Shown here piece by piece: positions 33,064 to 41,661 of a DNA stretch of 64,000 nucleotides (its first letter is position 1; each line of letters starts with the position of its first letter). A program made the position numbers and the translations under genes. The notes beneath the pieces are model-generated. The model saw nothing but the letters and a program-made list of their open reading frames with translations, had not been told where the DNA came from and ran no database searches. Source of the DNA: Silanimonas lenta DSM 16282 (GTDB taxonomy: Bacteria; Pseudomonadota; Gammaproteobacteria; Xanthomonadales; Xanthomonadaceae); the NCBI RefSeq assembly GCF_000429065.1, contig NZ_AUBD01000009.1, forward strand, positions 96,232 through 160,231, read 5' to 3'.

Positions 33064-33288
33064 ATGGACCGTGCCGCCGACCCCCGCGACGACCTCGCCA
33101 CCCTGGCCACCCGCATCGAGGCCCTGTCGGCCCTGGTGCAGCGCCTGGCCGAGGAGAACCGCCAGCTGCGCGCGGCGCAGGCGCAGCTCGCCGGCGAGCG
33201 CGCCCAGCTGCTCAGCAGGAACGAGCAGGCGCGCAGCCGGGTGGAAGCCATCATCCAGCGCCTGAAGTCGATGGAGGCCAGCCCGTGA
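33064..33288 (+). CDS. Small coiled-coil protein upstream of ZapA (TIGR02449-like)
   Basis: A 74-residue highly charged protein predicted to be one long coiled coil (heptads through LATRIEALSALVQRLAEENRQL onward). Proteins of this type sit directly before zapA in many gammaproteobacteria and resemble ZapB in size and structure, so a cell-division role is plausible but not shown. Its TGA overlaps the GTG start of zapA (GTGA). A longer frame exists upstream, but the ATG at 33064 fits the family. Confidence 0.75.
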   Translation: MDRAADPRDDLATLATRIEALSALVQRLAEENRQLRAAQAQLAGERAQLLSRNEQARSRVEAIIQRLKSMEASP

Positions 33289-33584
33289 GCGAGGGCGTCG
33301 CCATCCGCATCCTCGACCGCGAGTTCACCATCGGCTGCAAGCCGGAGGAACGCGAGGCCCTGGAGGCCGCCGCCCGCCTGCTGGACGCGCGCATGCGCGG
33401 CATCCGTGGCGACAACCGCATGGCCGCCTTCGACCGCGTGGCGGTGATCGCCGCCCTCAACCTCGCCGCCGAGGTGAATGCCTTCCGCCGCGAGCTCGAG
33501 GGCCGCGAAGACCAGCTCTCGCGCGGCATCGCCGACCTCAACCGCAAGGTCGAGGCCCTGCTCGCCGCCCACGCCGGGCGCTGA
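33285..33584 (+). CDS. zapA: Cell division protein ZapA
   Basis: A 99-residue FtsZ-bundling protein of the Z ring. The N-terminal strand (VAIRILDREFTIGC) and the C-terminal coiled coil are typical, as is the RMAAFDRVAVIAALNLAAE segment. The start is GTG within GTGA. It precedes the 6S RNA gene, the standard gammaproteobacterial order zapA-ssrS-ygfA. Confidence 0.92.
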   Translation: MSEGVAIRILDREFTIGCKPEEREALEAAARLLDARMRGIRGDNRMAAFDRVAVIAALNLAAEVNAFRRELEGREDQLSRGIADLNRKVEALLAAHAGR

Positions 33585-33636
33585 ACGGGCGGCCCGCCAA
33601 CCCTGCATGGGCGCCGCCGGCGGGCGGCAGCACGGC

Positions 33637-33642
33637 TATACT
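33637..33642 (+). promoter_or_regulatory. -10 box of the 6S RNA promoter
   Basis: TATACT lies 8 nt before the predicted 6S RNA 5' end. The -35 region is GC-rich and gives no clear match. Confidence 0.6.
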
Positions 33643-33649
33643 GCCCGGG

Positions 33650-33835
33650 CGTCCTCTGCTGTGTTCGACAGCGTGCGCTAACATTTGCCTTGACCCATAA
33701 CAACGGCCCGGGAGTCCCGCTTCATCGCCGGTGCGCATGTCCGCCCTGTTGCGGAAAGCCTGAACGCGACGACGGCATTCCCACTTGATCCTCGGGATCA
33801 AGGTCGTTTCGCACGCATCGGCATGGCGGAGGACG
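33650..33835 (+). ncRNA. ssrS: 6S RNA
   Basis: The segment lies between zapA and the 5-formyl-THF cyclo-ligase gene, the conserved site of ssrS. Its ends pair: CGTCCTCTGC at the 5' end against GCGGAGGACG at 33826-33835, with one G-U pair, closing a long rod-like structure. Inside it has the CUUGAUCC/GGAUCAAG hairpin near 33784-33802. The RNA binds sigma-70 holoenzyme in stationary phase as an open-promoter mimic. Length of about 186 nt is normal. Ends are estimated from pairing and the -10 box. Confidence 0.88.
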
Positions 33836-34485
33836 TTCCCTTGCATCCCAGCGCCCCCGGGGACCCCGCGTCCGGCGACGAGCGCCAGCGCCTGCGCGCG
33901 GCCATGCGCCAGCGCCGGAGCGCCCTGCCGGTGCGCGAGCGCCTCGACGCCGCTGCCGCCCTCGCCACCCGGCTGCTGCCCGAACTCGCCGCCCATGCCG
34001 GAAGCATCGGCGGCTACTGGGCGGTGGGCGGCGAGCTGCCGCTGCACTCGGTGCAGGCCGCGCTGCCCGCCACCCTGCGCTGGTGCCTGCCGGTGCTGCA
34101 TGCCGACGGCCGCCTGCGCTTCCGCGCCTGGACCACGGGCGAGCCGCTGGCCACCAACCGCTTCGGCATCCCCGAGCCGGCCGGGGGCCCTCTGCTCGAC
34201 CCCGAAGCCCTCGCCGTGGTCCTCGTGCCCCTGCTCGCCTTCGACGGCCTCGGCCAGCGCCTCGGCCAGGGCGGCGGCTGGTACGACCGCAGCTTCGCCT
34301 TCCGTCGTCCCGGGGCCGCCCCCTCCGGCACGGCCGGTTCCTCCCCCGCCCCGTCCCTCATCGGCATCGCCTACGACTGGCAGCAGGTCGAGCGCCTCGC
34401 CGCCGGACCCTGGGACGTGCCCCTCGACGCCGTGGCCACCCCGTCTGCCGTCCATCGATTCGATCATCCCGCCTCCAGGCCCTGA
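33823..34485 (+). CDS. 5-formyltetrahydrofolate cyclo-ligase
   Basis: A protein of about 220 residues converting 5-formyl-THF to 5,10-methenyl-THF with ATP (the YgfA/Fau family). The N-terminal RQRLRAAMRQRRSALP helix and the signature GQGGGWYDRSF near residue 147 are clear. The ATG at 33823 lies inside the 3' end of 6S RNA; an in-frame TTG at 33841 just after the RNA is an alternative start, and conservation begins only around residue 18. Co-processing from the 6S transcript, as in E. coli, is likely. Confidence 0.9.
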   Translation: MAEDVPLHPSAPGDPASGDERQRLRAAMRQRRSALPVRERLDAAAALATRLLPELAAHAGSIGGYWAVGGELPLHSVQAALPATLRWCLPVLHADGRLRFRAWTTGEPLATNRFGIPEPAGGPLLDPEALAVVLVPLLAFDGLGQRLGQGGGWYDRSFAFRRPGAAPSGTAGSSPAPSLIGIAYDWQQVERLAAGPWDVPLDAVATPSAVHRFDHPASRP

Positions 34486-34486
34486 C

Positions 34487-34969
34487 ATGCCCCGCCCTGC
34501 CCGCCAGTACTGGCTGATGAAATCCGAGCCGGAGGAGTTCTCCATCGACGACCTCGAGCGCGTCGGCACCGAGCCCTGGAGCGGCGTGCGCAATTACCAG
34601 GCGCGCAACTTCATGTGGAAGCAGATGCGCCCGGGCGATGGCGTGTTCTTCTACCACTCCAATGCCGCGGTGCCCGGCATCGTCGGCCTCGCCACCGTGG
34701 CCTCCCCCCCCTACCCCGACCCGACGCAGTTCGACCCGGCATCGGACTATTACGACGCCAGGAGCACGCGCGAAGCCCCGCGCTGGTGGCTGGTGGACGT
34801 CGGCTTCGAGCGCAGGCTGTCGCGCACGATTTCCCTCGACGAACTGCGCCGCCATGCCGCGGCCCTCGACGACTTCGCCCTGCTGCGCCGGGGCAACCGC
34901 CTGTCCGTGCTGCCGGTCAGCGCCGCACAGTGGAACTACATCCTCGATCTGGAGACGCAAGCCCCATGA
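34487..34969 (+). CDS. EVE domain protein
   Basis: A 160-residue protein almost entirely made of an EVE domain (PUA-like fold, related to YTH and to human THYN1). It shows the opening [16 protein letters not shown], the [13 protein letters not shown] segment and the FFYHSNA strand that line the base-binding pocket. Family members are thought to bind modified nucleobases, but no substrate is known here. It is fused in an operon with the cyclo-ligase gene upstream and rpiA downstream (ATGA overlap). Confidence 0.9.
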   Translation: MPRPARQYWLMKSEPEEFSIDDLERVGTEPWSGVRNYQARNFMWKQMRPGDGVFFYHSNAAVPGIVGLATVASPPYPDPTQFDPASDYYDARSTREAPRWWLVDVGFERRLSRTISLDELRRHAAALDDFALLRRGNRLSVLPVSAAQWNYILDLETQAP

Positions 34970-35619
34970 GCACTGCCGACGAACAGAAACGCGCCTCGGC
35001 GCTGAAGGCCCTCGACTACGTCGAGGAGGGCATGGTGGTCGGCGTCGGCACCGGCTCCACGGTGAAACACTTCATCGAGGGCCTTGCGGCGATGAAGGAT
35101 CGCATCGAAGGCGCCGTCTCCAGCTCCGAGCAGAGCACCGCCCTGCTCAAGGCGCATGGCATCCGGGTGCTGGACCTCAATGCCGCCGGCCCCTTGCCGC
35201 TCTACGTCGATGGCGCCGACGAGTGCGACCCGCACAACCGCCTGATCAAGGGCGGCGGTGCCGCGCTTACCCGCGAGAAGATCATCGCCGAGGCCAGCGA
35301 ACGGTTCGTCTGCATCATCGACAAGGCCAAGGAAGTGGACGTACTCGGCCGCTTCCCGCTGCCGGTGGAGGTGATCCCGATGGCGCGCTCGCTGGTGGGC
35401 CGCAAGATCGTCGCGATGGGCGGCCAGCCGGTGTGGCGCGAGGGCGTGATCACCGACAATGGCAACTGGATCCTCGACGTGCACCACCTGCGCATCGTCG
35501 ATCCGGTCGGCCTCGAGCGCGAGCTGAACCAGATCCCGGGCGTCGTCACCTGCGGCCTGTTCGCCCGCCGCCCCGCCGACGTGGTGATCAGCGCCGGCGA
35601 GGTGCGGAAGAACCGCTAG
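34966..35619 (+). CDS. rpiA: Ribose-5-phosphate isomerase A
   Basis: A 217-residue RpiA interconverting ribose 5-phosphate and ribulose 5-phosphate. Conserved motifs are GVGTGSTV near 26-33, the SSSEQST loop, the catalytic region DGADECDP near 82-89 and [12 protein letters not shown] with the catalytic Glu/Lys. Length equals E. coli RpiA (219). ATGA overlap with the EVE gene suggests coupled translation. Confidence 0.96.
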   Translation: MSTADEQKRASALKALDYVEEGMVVGVGTGSTVKHFIEGLAAMKDRIEGAVSSSEQSTALLKAHGIRVLDLNAAGPLPLYVDGADECDPHNRLIKGGGAALTREKIIAEASERFVCIIDKAKEVDVLGRFPLPVEVIPMARSLVGRKIVAMGGQPVWREGVITDNGNWILDVHHLRIVDPVGLERELNQIPGVVTCGLFARRPADVVISAGEVRKNR

Positions 35620-35641
35620 CCCGCCCGAAGAGGGCCGCCGC

Positions 35642-36529
35642 TCAGCAGCCGGTCACGCCCGGGCGGCGGCAGGTATAAGTGCTCATTCCCGGCTCCCAGG
35701 CGCACTGATACACGAGTGGCCCGGGCGGCCGGCAGCCCGCCGGCAGCTCCGCGAAACGCAAAGGGCTGCCGATACTGGCCAGATGTTCGTTCATGCGCGA
35801 GAGCGACAGCGGGCTGGAAAAGGTGACGATGCCGTTCTGCACGGAAGGTGAATCCGTGGGCGCCGGAATGAGGTTGCCATCCGCATCCCGGATCGGCCCC
35901 AGGCGCCCGGCAAACGTCTCGGTCCCGTAATCGACGAGATAAGTGGCGCGGCCACCATCGGCGAACACCACGGTCAGCTCGAGCTGCGTTCCTGCTGCTC
36001 CGACGATCGAACCCGGGACCTGCCACCACTGCCCCGCCTGCCCCAGCGGCCTTGCCGTCTGTGCCCATTGCACCGCCCCGTGTGCAACGTGATGCCAGTT
36101 GCCCATGCTGTTGGCGAACTGATAGGCACTCATCCCGGAGAAGTCCAGAGGCTGCGGCAGGGGGATGTCGCGGATGGGCACCACCACCTCCCACTTCATC
36201 GTTCCTCCGGTCTCGCGGTAGAGCCGCAGGGCCGCTTCGAACTGCGCCCGCTCGTCCGCCGTCAGCTCCCGCGGATGGGCGAACAGCACGGGAGTCCGGG
36301 GCAGCCGCGGATCGACCCGTTCCAGTTCCCGCTCGCGCTCCACGACGAAACCTGCGGCGAAGCCCTGGCGCAGGGAAAACACCACGTGCTGCCCGGGGCC
36401 GAGCGCGGTGGCGACGCGCTCGAAGCCGGCAGGCTCGCAATGCTCGCAGCGAACACTGGCAGCCAGGGAGGGCGTGGCCACCGCAGCCAAAGCGAGCGTG
36501 GCCAAGGGGAGAAGGACCAGATCTTTCAT
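35642..36529 (-). CDS. Secreted cysteine-rich hypothetical protein
   Basis: I do not recognise a family. The 295-residue product starts with a typical Sec signal (MKDLVLLPLATLALAAVATPSLA, cleavage before ASV). The mature part has six cysteines: a CxxC pair at its very N-terminus and four near the C-terminus, consistent with disulfide-stabilised export. An earlier ATG would add 22 residues without a signal-like start, so the ATG at 36529 is preferred. A poly-G run lies just upstream (36531-36553). The gene converges on rpiA and follows the cNMP/rhodanese gene in the same direction. Confidence 0.7.
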   Translation of the reverse strand: MKDLVLLPLATLALAAVATPSLAASVRCEHCEPAGFERVATALGPGQHVVFSLRQGFAAGFVVERERELERVDPRLPRTPVLFAHPRELTADERAQFEAALRLYRETGGTMKWEVVVPIRDIPLPQPLDFSGMSAYQFANSMGNWHHVAHGAVQWAQTARPLGQAGQWWQVPGSIVGAAGTQLELTVVFADGGRATYLVDYGTETFAGRLGPIRDADGNLIPAPTDSPSVQNGIVTFSSPLSLSRMNEHLASIGSPLRFAELPAGCRPPGPLVYQCAWEPGMSTYTCRRPGVTGC

Positions 36530-36591
36530 GGCGGGGGGCGGGGGGCGGGGGGGAATACCGTTGGCGCAGCCTACCCCCCCCACCGCAGACG

Positions 36592-37653
36592 TCAACCTGC
36601 CTGCTGCTGCGCCTGCAGGCGCAGCATGGCAGAAAGTCCGCCGTGGATCGCCGCCACCTCGAACTCCAGCCGCGAGAGCACGAAGGCCGCCGCCGCCGAG
36701 CGCTCGCCGGTATTGCAGTAGACGATCACCGGCCGGCCCGGCGGCAACTGCGCCGGCGCCTCCTCGCGCAGGCGGGCGAGCGGAATGTTGAGCGCCCCGG
36801 CGATCGAGCGCTGCGCCACCTCCTCCGGCAGGCGCACGTCGAGCACGATGGCGCCCTCTTGAGCCTTCCTCGCCGCCTCGGCCGGCAGCAGCCAGCGGAT
36901 CACCGGCGGCTTCAGCACTGCCTCGAAATCGCTGCGCGACAGGCGCAGCAGCTGCCCGCCCTGCAGCATGCGCACGGTGGCATTGCGCGGCTGGTTCGAA
37001 AGCAGGCCGTCCTCACCGAAGGCATCGCCCTCGGCGAGGTAGGCCACCACCTTCGACGCACCGTCCAGGGTCTTGGTCACCGAGGCGGTGCCCTGGCGGA
37101 TGACGTAGAAGTCCCCCGGGGGATCGCCCTCGCTCATCACCACCTCGCCCGGCGCCACCGGCTGCTCTGCCAGCAGCTGGAACAGCTTTTCCAGATTGCC
37201 GGTGGGCAGGCGGCGGAAGGCCGGGGCCTGCAGCAGGCGGTAGGCCCACTCGTTGCCGTTCGGGCGGGGGTCGAAGAAGCGGAACTGCGGCTGCCGGCTG
37301 ATCTGGTCCCAGGCGATCAGCTTCTCCACCTGGCGCCGGTTCAGGCGCAGCAGGCGCGCCTCGCGGCTGTGCACGGTGGCGCGGAAGCGGCGCGGCACGG
37401 CATCGTTGAGCGGGTAGCGGCCATGCACCAGCGAATCGGCCTGGTGCAGGGTACTGCGCCCGTCGGGGTAGTCGCAGCGCACTGCCCCTCGGGTGACGTA
37501 GACCGTGCCCTCGTCGATGTCACCGGCCTCGAACACCCGCTCGCCGCGCCCGGCGGTGATTTCCAGCGCCTCGCGGGCGAGGTACTGGCGGGATTCGGGG
37601 CGCAGCGACTCCAGGGGGAAGAGGCTGGCGAGTTCCTGGCTGGACACCGGCAT
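36592..37653 (-). CDS. Double cyclic-nucleotide-binding domain/rhodanese fusion protein
   Basis: A 353-residue soluble protein. Residues about 1-125 form a cNMP-binding-like domain lacking the standard phosphate cassette; about 135-255 form a second one with SEGDPPGDFYVIRQGTASV and a cassette-like FGEDGLLSNQPRNATV; about 260-353 form a rhodanese domain with the active-site Cys313 in YCNTGERS. There is no DNA-binding helix-turn-helix, so it is not a CRP-type regulator. It may couple nucleotide or redox state to sulfur transfer; no function is established that I can name. Confidence 0.88.
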   Translation of the reverse strand: MPVSSQELASLFPLESLRPESRQYLAREALEITAGRGERVFEAGDIDEGTVYVTRGAVRCDYPDGRSTLHQADSLVHGRYPLNDAVPRRFRATVHSREARLLRLNRRQVEKLIAWDQISRQPQFRFFDPRPNGNEWAYRLLQAPAFRRLPTGNLEKLFQLLAEQPVAPGEVVMSEGDPPGDFYVIRQGTASVTKTLDGASKVVAYLAEGDAFGEDGLLSNQPRNATVRMLQGGQLLRLSRSDFEAVLKPPVIRWLLPAEAARKAQEGAIVLDVRLPEEVAQRSIAGALNIPLARLREEAPAQLPPGRPVIVYCNTGERSAAAAFVLSRLEFEVAAIHGGLSAMLRLQAQQQAG

Positions 37654-37742
37654 GGCAAGACCCGTGGCAAGGCTGGCCCGGCGAGGATGCGACAGCGGCC
37701 GGGAAAACGGAACCGCCCCCCCAAGCGCCTGCCGCCCCCTGA

Positions 37743-37768
37743 AACGACAAACGGCCCCGGAGGGCCGT
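37743..37768 (-). terminator. Terminator of tRNA-Gln
   Basis: On the minus strand, ACGGCCC-TCCG-GGGCCGT (7-bp stem, 37751-37768) is followed by TTGTCGTT. It lies just downstream of the tRNA 3' end. Confidence 0.65.
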
Positions 37769-37783
37769 CTGTGCTGCTCGAAG

Positions 37784-37858
37784 TGGCAGCCCGTGATGGA
37801 TTCGAACCACCGAATGCCTGAGTCAGAGTCAGGTGCCTTACCGCTTGGCTAACGGGCT
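37784..37858 (-). tRNA. tRNA-Gln (anticodon CUG)
   Basis: A 75-nt cloverleaf with CCA encoded. The acceptor stem AGCCCGT pairs with ACGGGCT, the discriminator is G73, the D-arm is GCCAAGCGGTAAGGC, the anticodon arm is CCTGA-CTCTGAC-TCAGG with anticodon CUG, and the T-arm contains GGTTCGAATCC. It lies downstream of rpsI on the same strand. Confidence 0.97.
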
Positions 37859-37887
37859 GCGGATGCTCGGGAAGGATACCCCGAAGT

Positions 37888-38280
37888 TTAGCGCTTCGAG
37901 AACTGGGTGGCGCGGCGGGCCTTGTGCAGGCCGACCTTCTTGCGCTCGACCTCGCGGGCGTCGCGGGTCATGAAGCCGGCGCGGCGCAGTTCGGGCTTCA
38001 GCGCCTCGTTGTATTCGACGAGGGCGCGGGCGAGACCGAGGCGGATGGCGCCGGCCTGGCCGGTGATGCCGCCGCCCTCGACCGTGACGAGGATGTCGAA
38101 CTGGTCGGTGGTCTTGGTCAGCTCGAGCGGCTGGCGCACGATCATGCGCGAGGTCTCGCGGCCGAAGAACTGGTCGAGCGGCCGGCCGTTGACGGTGATG
38201 TTGCCGGTGCCCTTGCGCAGGAACACGCGGGCGGTCGAGGACTTGCGGCGGCCGGTGCCGTAATTCTGCTGGAGTGCCAT
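37888..38280 (-). CDS. rpsI: 30S ribosomal protein S9
   Basis: A 130-residue uS9 with the [17 protein letters not shown] start and the invariant basic tail ending in FSKR, which reaches the P-site tRNA. It follows rplM by 13 nt, the universal L13-S9 pair. Confidence 0.99.
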   Translation of the reverse strand: MALQQNYGTGRRKSSTARVFLRKGTGNITVNGRPLDQFFGRETSRMIVRQPLELTKTTDQFDILVTVEGGGITGQAGAIRLGLARALVEYNEALKPELRRAGFMTRDAREVERKKVGLHKARRATQFSKR

Positions 38281-38293
38281 GATGCCTATTCCC

Positions 38294-38728
38294 TTACAGG
38301 TCCAGCGGCTTCGGCTGCTGGGCGGTGTGCGGGTGCTCGGCACCCTTGTAGACCTTGAGCTTGCGGTACATCGCGCGGCCCAGCGGGGTCTTCGGGAGCA
38401 TGCCCTTGACGCCGATCTCGATCACGCGCTCCGGATGACGCTCGAGGGCCTGCTCGAGCGACTCGGACTTCAGATTGCCCACGTAGCCGGTGAAGCGGTG
38501 GTACATCTTGTCCTTGAGCTTGTTGCCGGTGACCGCGATCTTGTCGGCATTGATGACCACGAAGTAGTCACCGGTGTCGACATGCGGACTCCAGGTCGGC
38601 TTGTGCTTGCCGCGCAGGCGGAATGCCAGCTCCGAGCACAGGCGGCCCAAGGTCTTGCCGGAAGCGTCGACGACGAACCAGTCGCGCTGGACGGTCTCGG
38701 CCTTGGCGCTGACGGTCATGCTCTTCAT
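38294..38728 (-). CDS. rplM: 50S ribosomal protein L13
   Basis: A 144-residue uL13 with [19 protein letters not shown] and the [19 protein letters not shown] segment. The ATG at 38728 is preferred over one three codons later because a GGAG lies 5 nt before it. Confidence 0.99.
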   Translation of the reverse strand: MKSMTVSAKAETVQRDWFVVDASGKTLGRLCSELAFRLRGKHKPTWSPHVDTGDYFVVINADKIAVTGNKLKDKMYHRFTGYVGNLKSESLEQALERHPERVIEIGVKGMLPKTPLGRAMYRKLKVYKGAEHPHTAQQPKPLDL

Positions 38729-38769
38729 GACAGCTCCAGAAAGCGAATGAGTGAAAGGGTAGACGAAAA

Positions 38770-38798
38770 AGGATAGCCCGCCCGCCGTCCCTTTGCAA
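38770..38798 (-). promoter_or_regulatory. Promoter of rplM-rpsI
   Basis: On the minus strand, TTGCAA (38793-38798) and TATCCT (38770-38775) are spaced by 17 nt. The predicted start near 38763 leaves a leader of about 35 nt. Confidence 0.6.
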
Positions 38799-38914
38799 GG
38801 GGCCGGGGCGTGTCCGGCGTTCAGCCCGCGCCCCTGTCCGCGCGGGGGCGCTGGCGCGGGGGCGGCAGGGCGGGCGAGGATACACGCCCCGTGCCACTGC
38901 CACCCGCACCGCCG

Positions 38915-39568
38915 ATGAACGCCCGCCCCTTCCGCCATGCCGCCGGCCCGCTCGACCACTGGCTGGGCGAGGCCCAGGGCGCGCTCAGCACCCTGTTCGC
39001 CCCCCCGGTGGCCCGTCGCCCCGATCCCGGCGCCGGGCTGCCCCCCGTCGAACTGGACGAGGCCCAGCGCCGCCACGTCGCCGGACTGATGCGGGTGAAC
39101 CACACCGGCGAGGTCTGCGCCCAGGCCCTGTACTGCGGCCAGGCCGCGGTGGCCCGCGACCCCGCTGTGCGCGCCCAGCTGCTGGAAGCGGCGCAGGAGG
39201 AAACCGACCACCTGGCCTGGTGCGCCGGGCGCCTCGCCGCCCTCGACAGCCGGCCGAGCCTGCTCAACCCGCTGTGGTACGCCGGCAGCTATGCCATCGG
39301 CGTGGCCGCCGGCCTGCGCGGCGACGGCTGGAACCTCGGCTTCGTGGTCGAGACCGAGCGCCAGGTCGAGGCCCATCTCGACGAGCACCTCGCCAGCCTG
39401 CCGCCCGGCGACGCGCATTCGCGGCGCATCCTCGAGACCATGAAGGCCGACGAGGCCCGCCACGCCGACCACGCCGAGGCCGCCGGCGCCCGCCGCCTGC
39501 CCTGGCCGGTTCCGCAGGTGATGGCCGCCACCGCGAAGCTGATGAAGGCGGTGGCCTACCGGCTCTGA
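38915..39568 (+). CDS. coq7: Demethoxyubiquinone hydroxylase Coq7
   Basis: A 217-residue di-iron monooxygenase performing the last hydroxylation in ubiquinone synthesis. The four-helix bundle ligands appear as E in NHTGEVCAQ, ExxH in EETDHL, a further E in [10 protein letters not shown] and ExxH in DEARHADHA. This Coq7-type enzyme replaces UbiF in many beta- and gammaproteobacteria including xanthomonads. It ends in a perfect hairpin terminator shared with speD. Confidence 0.95.
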   Translation: MNARPFRHAAGPLDHWLGEAQGALSTLFAPPVARRPDPGAGLPPVELDEAQRRHVAGLMRVNHTGEVCAQALYCGQAAVARDPAVRAQLLEAAQEETDHLAWCAGRLAALDSRPSLLNPLWYAGSYAIGVAAGLRGDGWNLGFVVETERQVEAHLDEHLASLPPGDAHSRRILETMKADEARHADHAEAAGARRLPWPVPQVMAATAKLMKAVAYRL

Positions 39569-39582
39569 CCCCCCCGGAAACG

Positions 39583-39610
39583 GCGAAGCCCGCCATGCGG
39601 CGGGCTTCGC
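39583..39610. terminator. Bidirectional terminator between coq7 and speD
   Basis: A perfect 12-bp stem (GCGAAGCCCGCC / GGCGGGCTTCGC) with loop ATGC lies between the convergent coq7 and speD stops. No strong U-run on either side, but the stem is very stable. Confidence 0.8.
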
Positions 39611-39631
39611 GGGCAGGGCGCATGGCCGCGA

Positions 39632-40456
39632 TCAGACCAGGTTGCGGCCGTGGAACAGCTCCTCGATCTCGCGCTTGAGCTGCGACTCGATGCGCAGGCG
39701 GTCCTTGAAGCTCAGGTTCTTCGCCTTCTCCTCGAACAGGTAGGTGTCGAGGTCGAACTCCTTCAGGTGCATCTTCGTGTGGAAGAGGTTCTCCTGGTAG
39801 ACGTTGACGTCGATCATCTCGTAGCGCGACTTGATCGGCTTGGCGAGGAAATCCTGGATCGAGTTGATGCGGTGGTCGATGTAGTGCTTGGTGCCGCGCA
39901 CGTCGCGGGTGAAGCCGCGCACGCGGTAATCCATGATCACGATGTCCGACTCGAAGCTCTCGATCAGGTAGTTCAGTGCCTTCAGGGGCGAGATCACGCC
40001 GCAGGTAGCCACGTCGATGTCGGCACGGAAGGTGGCGATGCCGTTGTGCGGGTGCGTTTCCGGGTAGGTGTGCACCGTGATGTGGCTCTTGTCGAGGTGC
40101 GCCACCACCGAAGCCTCGGCGGCCTCCTGGTGTTCCACCACGGCATCGGCGATCAGCTCCTTGCCGGCCGCCTTCTTGTCGATCACCGGCTCCTCGCTGA
40201 TGAGGATGGTGACCGAGGCGCCCTGCGGGTCGTAGTCCTGGCGCGCCACGTTGAGGATGTTGGCGCCGATGATCTCGGCCACGTCGGTGAGGATCTGGGT
40301 CAGGCGCTCGGCGTTGTACGCCTCGTCGATGTACTCGATGTAGCGCTGGCGCTGCTCCTCGGTGACCGCGTAGCAGACGTCGTAGATGTTGAAGGAGAGC
40401 GCCTTGGTGAGGTTGTTGAACCCCTGGAGGCGGAGGCGCGGCAGCGGCTTGACCAC
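39632..40456 (-). CDS. speD: S-adenosylmethionine decarboxylase proenzyme
   Basis: A 274-residue proenzyme supplying decarboxylated SAM for spermidine synthesis. It self-cleaves before Ser124 ([10 protein letters not shown]), which becomes the pyruvoyl cofactor; Cys152 in [11 protein letters not shown] matches the E. coli active-site Cys. It is close to E. coli SpeD throughout, with a short extension at the N-terminus. The start is GTG; no ATG lies before the conserved [17 protein letters not shown] at 40498-40503 (minus) is a possible -10. It is divergent from clp, as in Xanthomonas. Confidence 0.96.
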   Translation of the reverse strand: MVKPLPRLRLQGFNNLTKALSFNIYDVCYAVTEEQRQRYIEYIDEAYNAERLTQILTDVAEIIGANILNVARQDYDPQGASVTILISEEPVIDKKAAGKELIADAVVEHQEAAEASVVAHLDKSHITVHTYPETHPHNGIATFRADIDVATCGVISPLKALNYLIESFESDIVIMDYRVRGFTRDVRGTKHYIDHRINSIQDFLAKPIKSRYEMIDVNVYQENLFHTKMHLKEFDLDTYLFEEKAKNLSFKDRLRIESQLKREIEELFHGRNLV

Positions 40457-40558
40457 GATGGTGTCCTCGGGGGAGCGCGGGAGCGGGAAGGGGCGCGATT
40501 ATCGGCCATGCCGGCGGCGGGGGCCACCCCGGAGCGTGAACGGGGCCTCGCCGGGAGA

Positions 40559-40587
40559 TTGAACCCCGTCACAGCGGGCCATAAGCT
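40559..40587 (+). promoter_or_regulatory. Putative clp promoter
   Basis: TTGAAC (40559-40564) and TAAGCT (40582-40587) are separated by 17 nt, giving a predicted leader of about 20 nt before the ATG. Confidence 0.4.
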
Positions 40588-40613
40588 AAGGTGAGGTTTC
40601 GTAAGGACGCCCC

Positions 40614-41315
40614 ATGATCCAGACCGCCACCGCCGCGCTGCTGACGCCGACCGTGCGCATGCAGGTGGCCAGCTCGCCGCTGGACCTCGACAAGGCCACC
40701 CTGGCCCGATTCCTCGACCAGTGCCACCGCCGGAAGTACCCGAACCGCACCGACGTGTTCCGCCCCGGCGACCCGGCCACCACCCTGTACTACGTGATTT
40801 CCGGCTCGGTGAGCGTGATCAGCGAGGAGGCGGATGACCGCGAGCTGGTGCTGAGCTACGCCAACCCGGGCGATTTCGTCGGCGAGATGGGCCTGTTCGT
40901 GAAGGCCGACAAGCGCGTGGTGACCCTGCGCACCCGCTCGCCGGTGGAACTGGCGGAGATCAGCTACGAGCGCCTGCACCAGCTGCTCACCGGCCCGCTG
41001 GCGGCCGACGCGCCGAAGCTGCTCTACGTGATCGGCGCCCAGCTCTCCAAGCGCCTGCTGGAAACCAGCCGCAAGGCCAGCCGCCTTGCCTTCCTCGACG
41101 TGGGCAGCCGCATCGTCAAGGCCCTGCAGGACCTTTGCCAGGAACCGGACGCGATGAGCCACCCGCAGGGCACGCAGATCCGGGTCTCGCGCCAGGAGCT
41201 GGCGCGCATCGTCGGCTGCTCGCGCGAGATGGCCGGCCGGGTGCTCAAGCAGCTGCAGGAGCAGGGCATGCTGCATGCCCGCGGCAAGACCGTGGTGGTG
41301 TACGGCACGCGCTGA
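40614..41315 (+). CDS. clp: CRP-like protein Clp
   Basis: A 233-residue CRP/FNR family regulator very close to Xanthomonas Clp: TDVFRPGDPATTLYYVISGSV, the cassette GEMGLF near 90-95, the KASRLAFLDV hinge and the DNA-binding helix-turn-helix VSRQELARIVGCSREMAGRVLK near 190-211. In Xanthomonas, Clp binds its promoters without cAMP and is released by c-di-GMP, controlling secreted enzymes and exopolysaccharide. AAGGA lies 9 nt before the ATG. With two c-di-GMP enzymes and a T2SS in this window the same wiring is plausible. Confidence 0.94.
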   Translation: MIQTATAALLTPTVRMQVASSPLDLDKATLARFLDQCHRRKYPNRTDVFRPGDPATTLYYVISGSVSVISEEADDRELVLSYANPGDFVGEMGLFVKADKRVVTLRTRSPVELAEISYERLHQLLTGPLAADAPKLLYVIGAQLSKRLLETSRKASRLAFLDVGSRIVKALQDLCQEPDAMSHPQGTQIRVSRQELARIVGCSREMAGRVLKQLQEQGMLHARGKTVVVYGTR

Positions 41316-41341
41316 GGCGTCCTGCCCCGGGGTCTTCGCCC

Positions 41342-41434
41342 GGGCGCCTGCCTTCGCGTGGCGTGCGCCCCCGTGCCGCTCAGACTCTGCGTCCAGCGCC
41401 GTATTCGCGGACGCTCGGCATCCCTGCCTCGCTC
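41342..41434 (+). repeat. Forward module flanking repeat copy B
   Basis: Within a 346-bp gene-free stretch. Bases 41378-41434 align without gaps to 50921-50977 (shared blocks CTCAGA, TATTCG, GACGC, CATCCCTG). The start GGGCGCCTGCC resembles the opening of the other module. Confidence 0.6.
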
Positions 41435-41638
41435 ACGGGGACGCACTCCCCGCGGGCGCGGCGCTCCGGGTGGTCCGCCGCGAGCCGCGACGCCGCGGGT
41501 GGCGTTTCGCGGCAAGCGAGCCCAAGGATGGCGAGCGCCCGAGTCGGGGCAGGACTGCCCCGACCGAGGGAAGAGCGAAATGCCGCACGCGGCAGGCAGG
41601 CTCGCCAGCCGAGACGCCCGTCCGCACGAGGCAGGCGC
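41431..41638 (-). repeat. Dispersed intergenic repeat, copy B
   Basis: Inverted counterpart of 17843-18050, the same length, with the perfect hairpin GTCGGGGCA / TGCCCCGAC at 41543-41564. It lies between the convergent clp and trpC genes. No gene is seen in it. Confidence 0.85.
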
Positions 41639-41661
41639 CGCCGAGGCCCCCGCGTCCGCGC

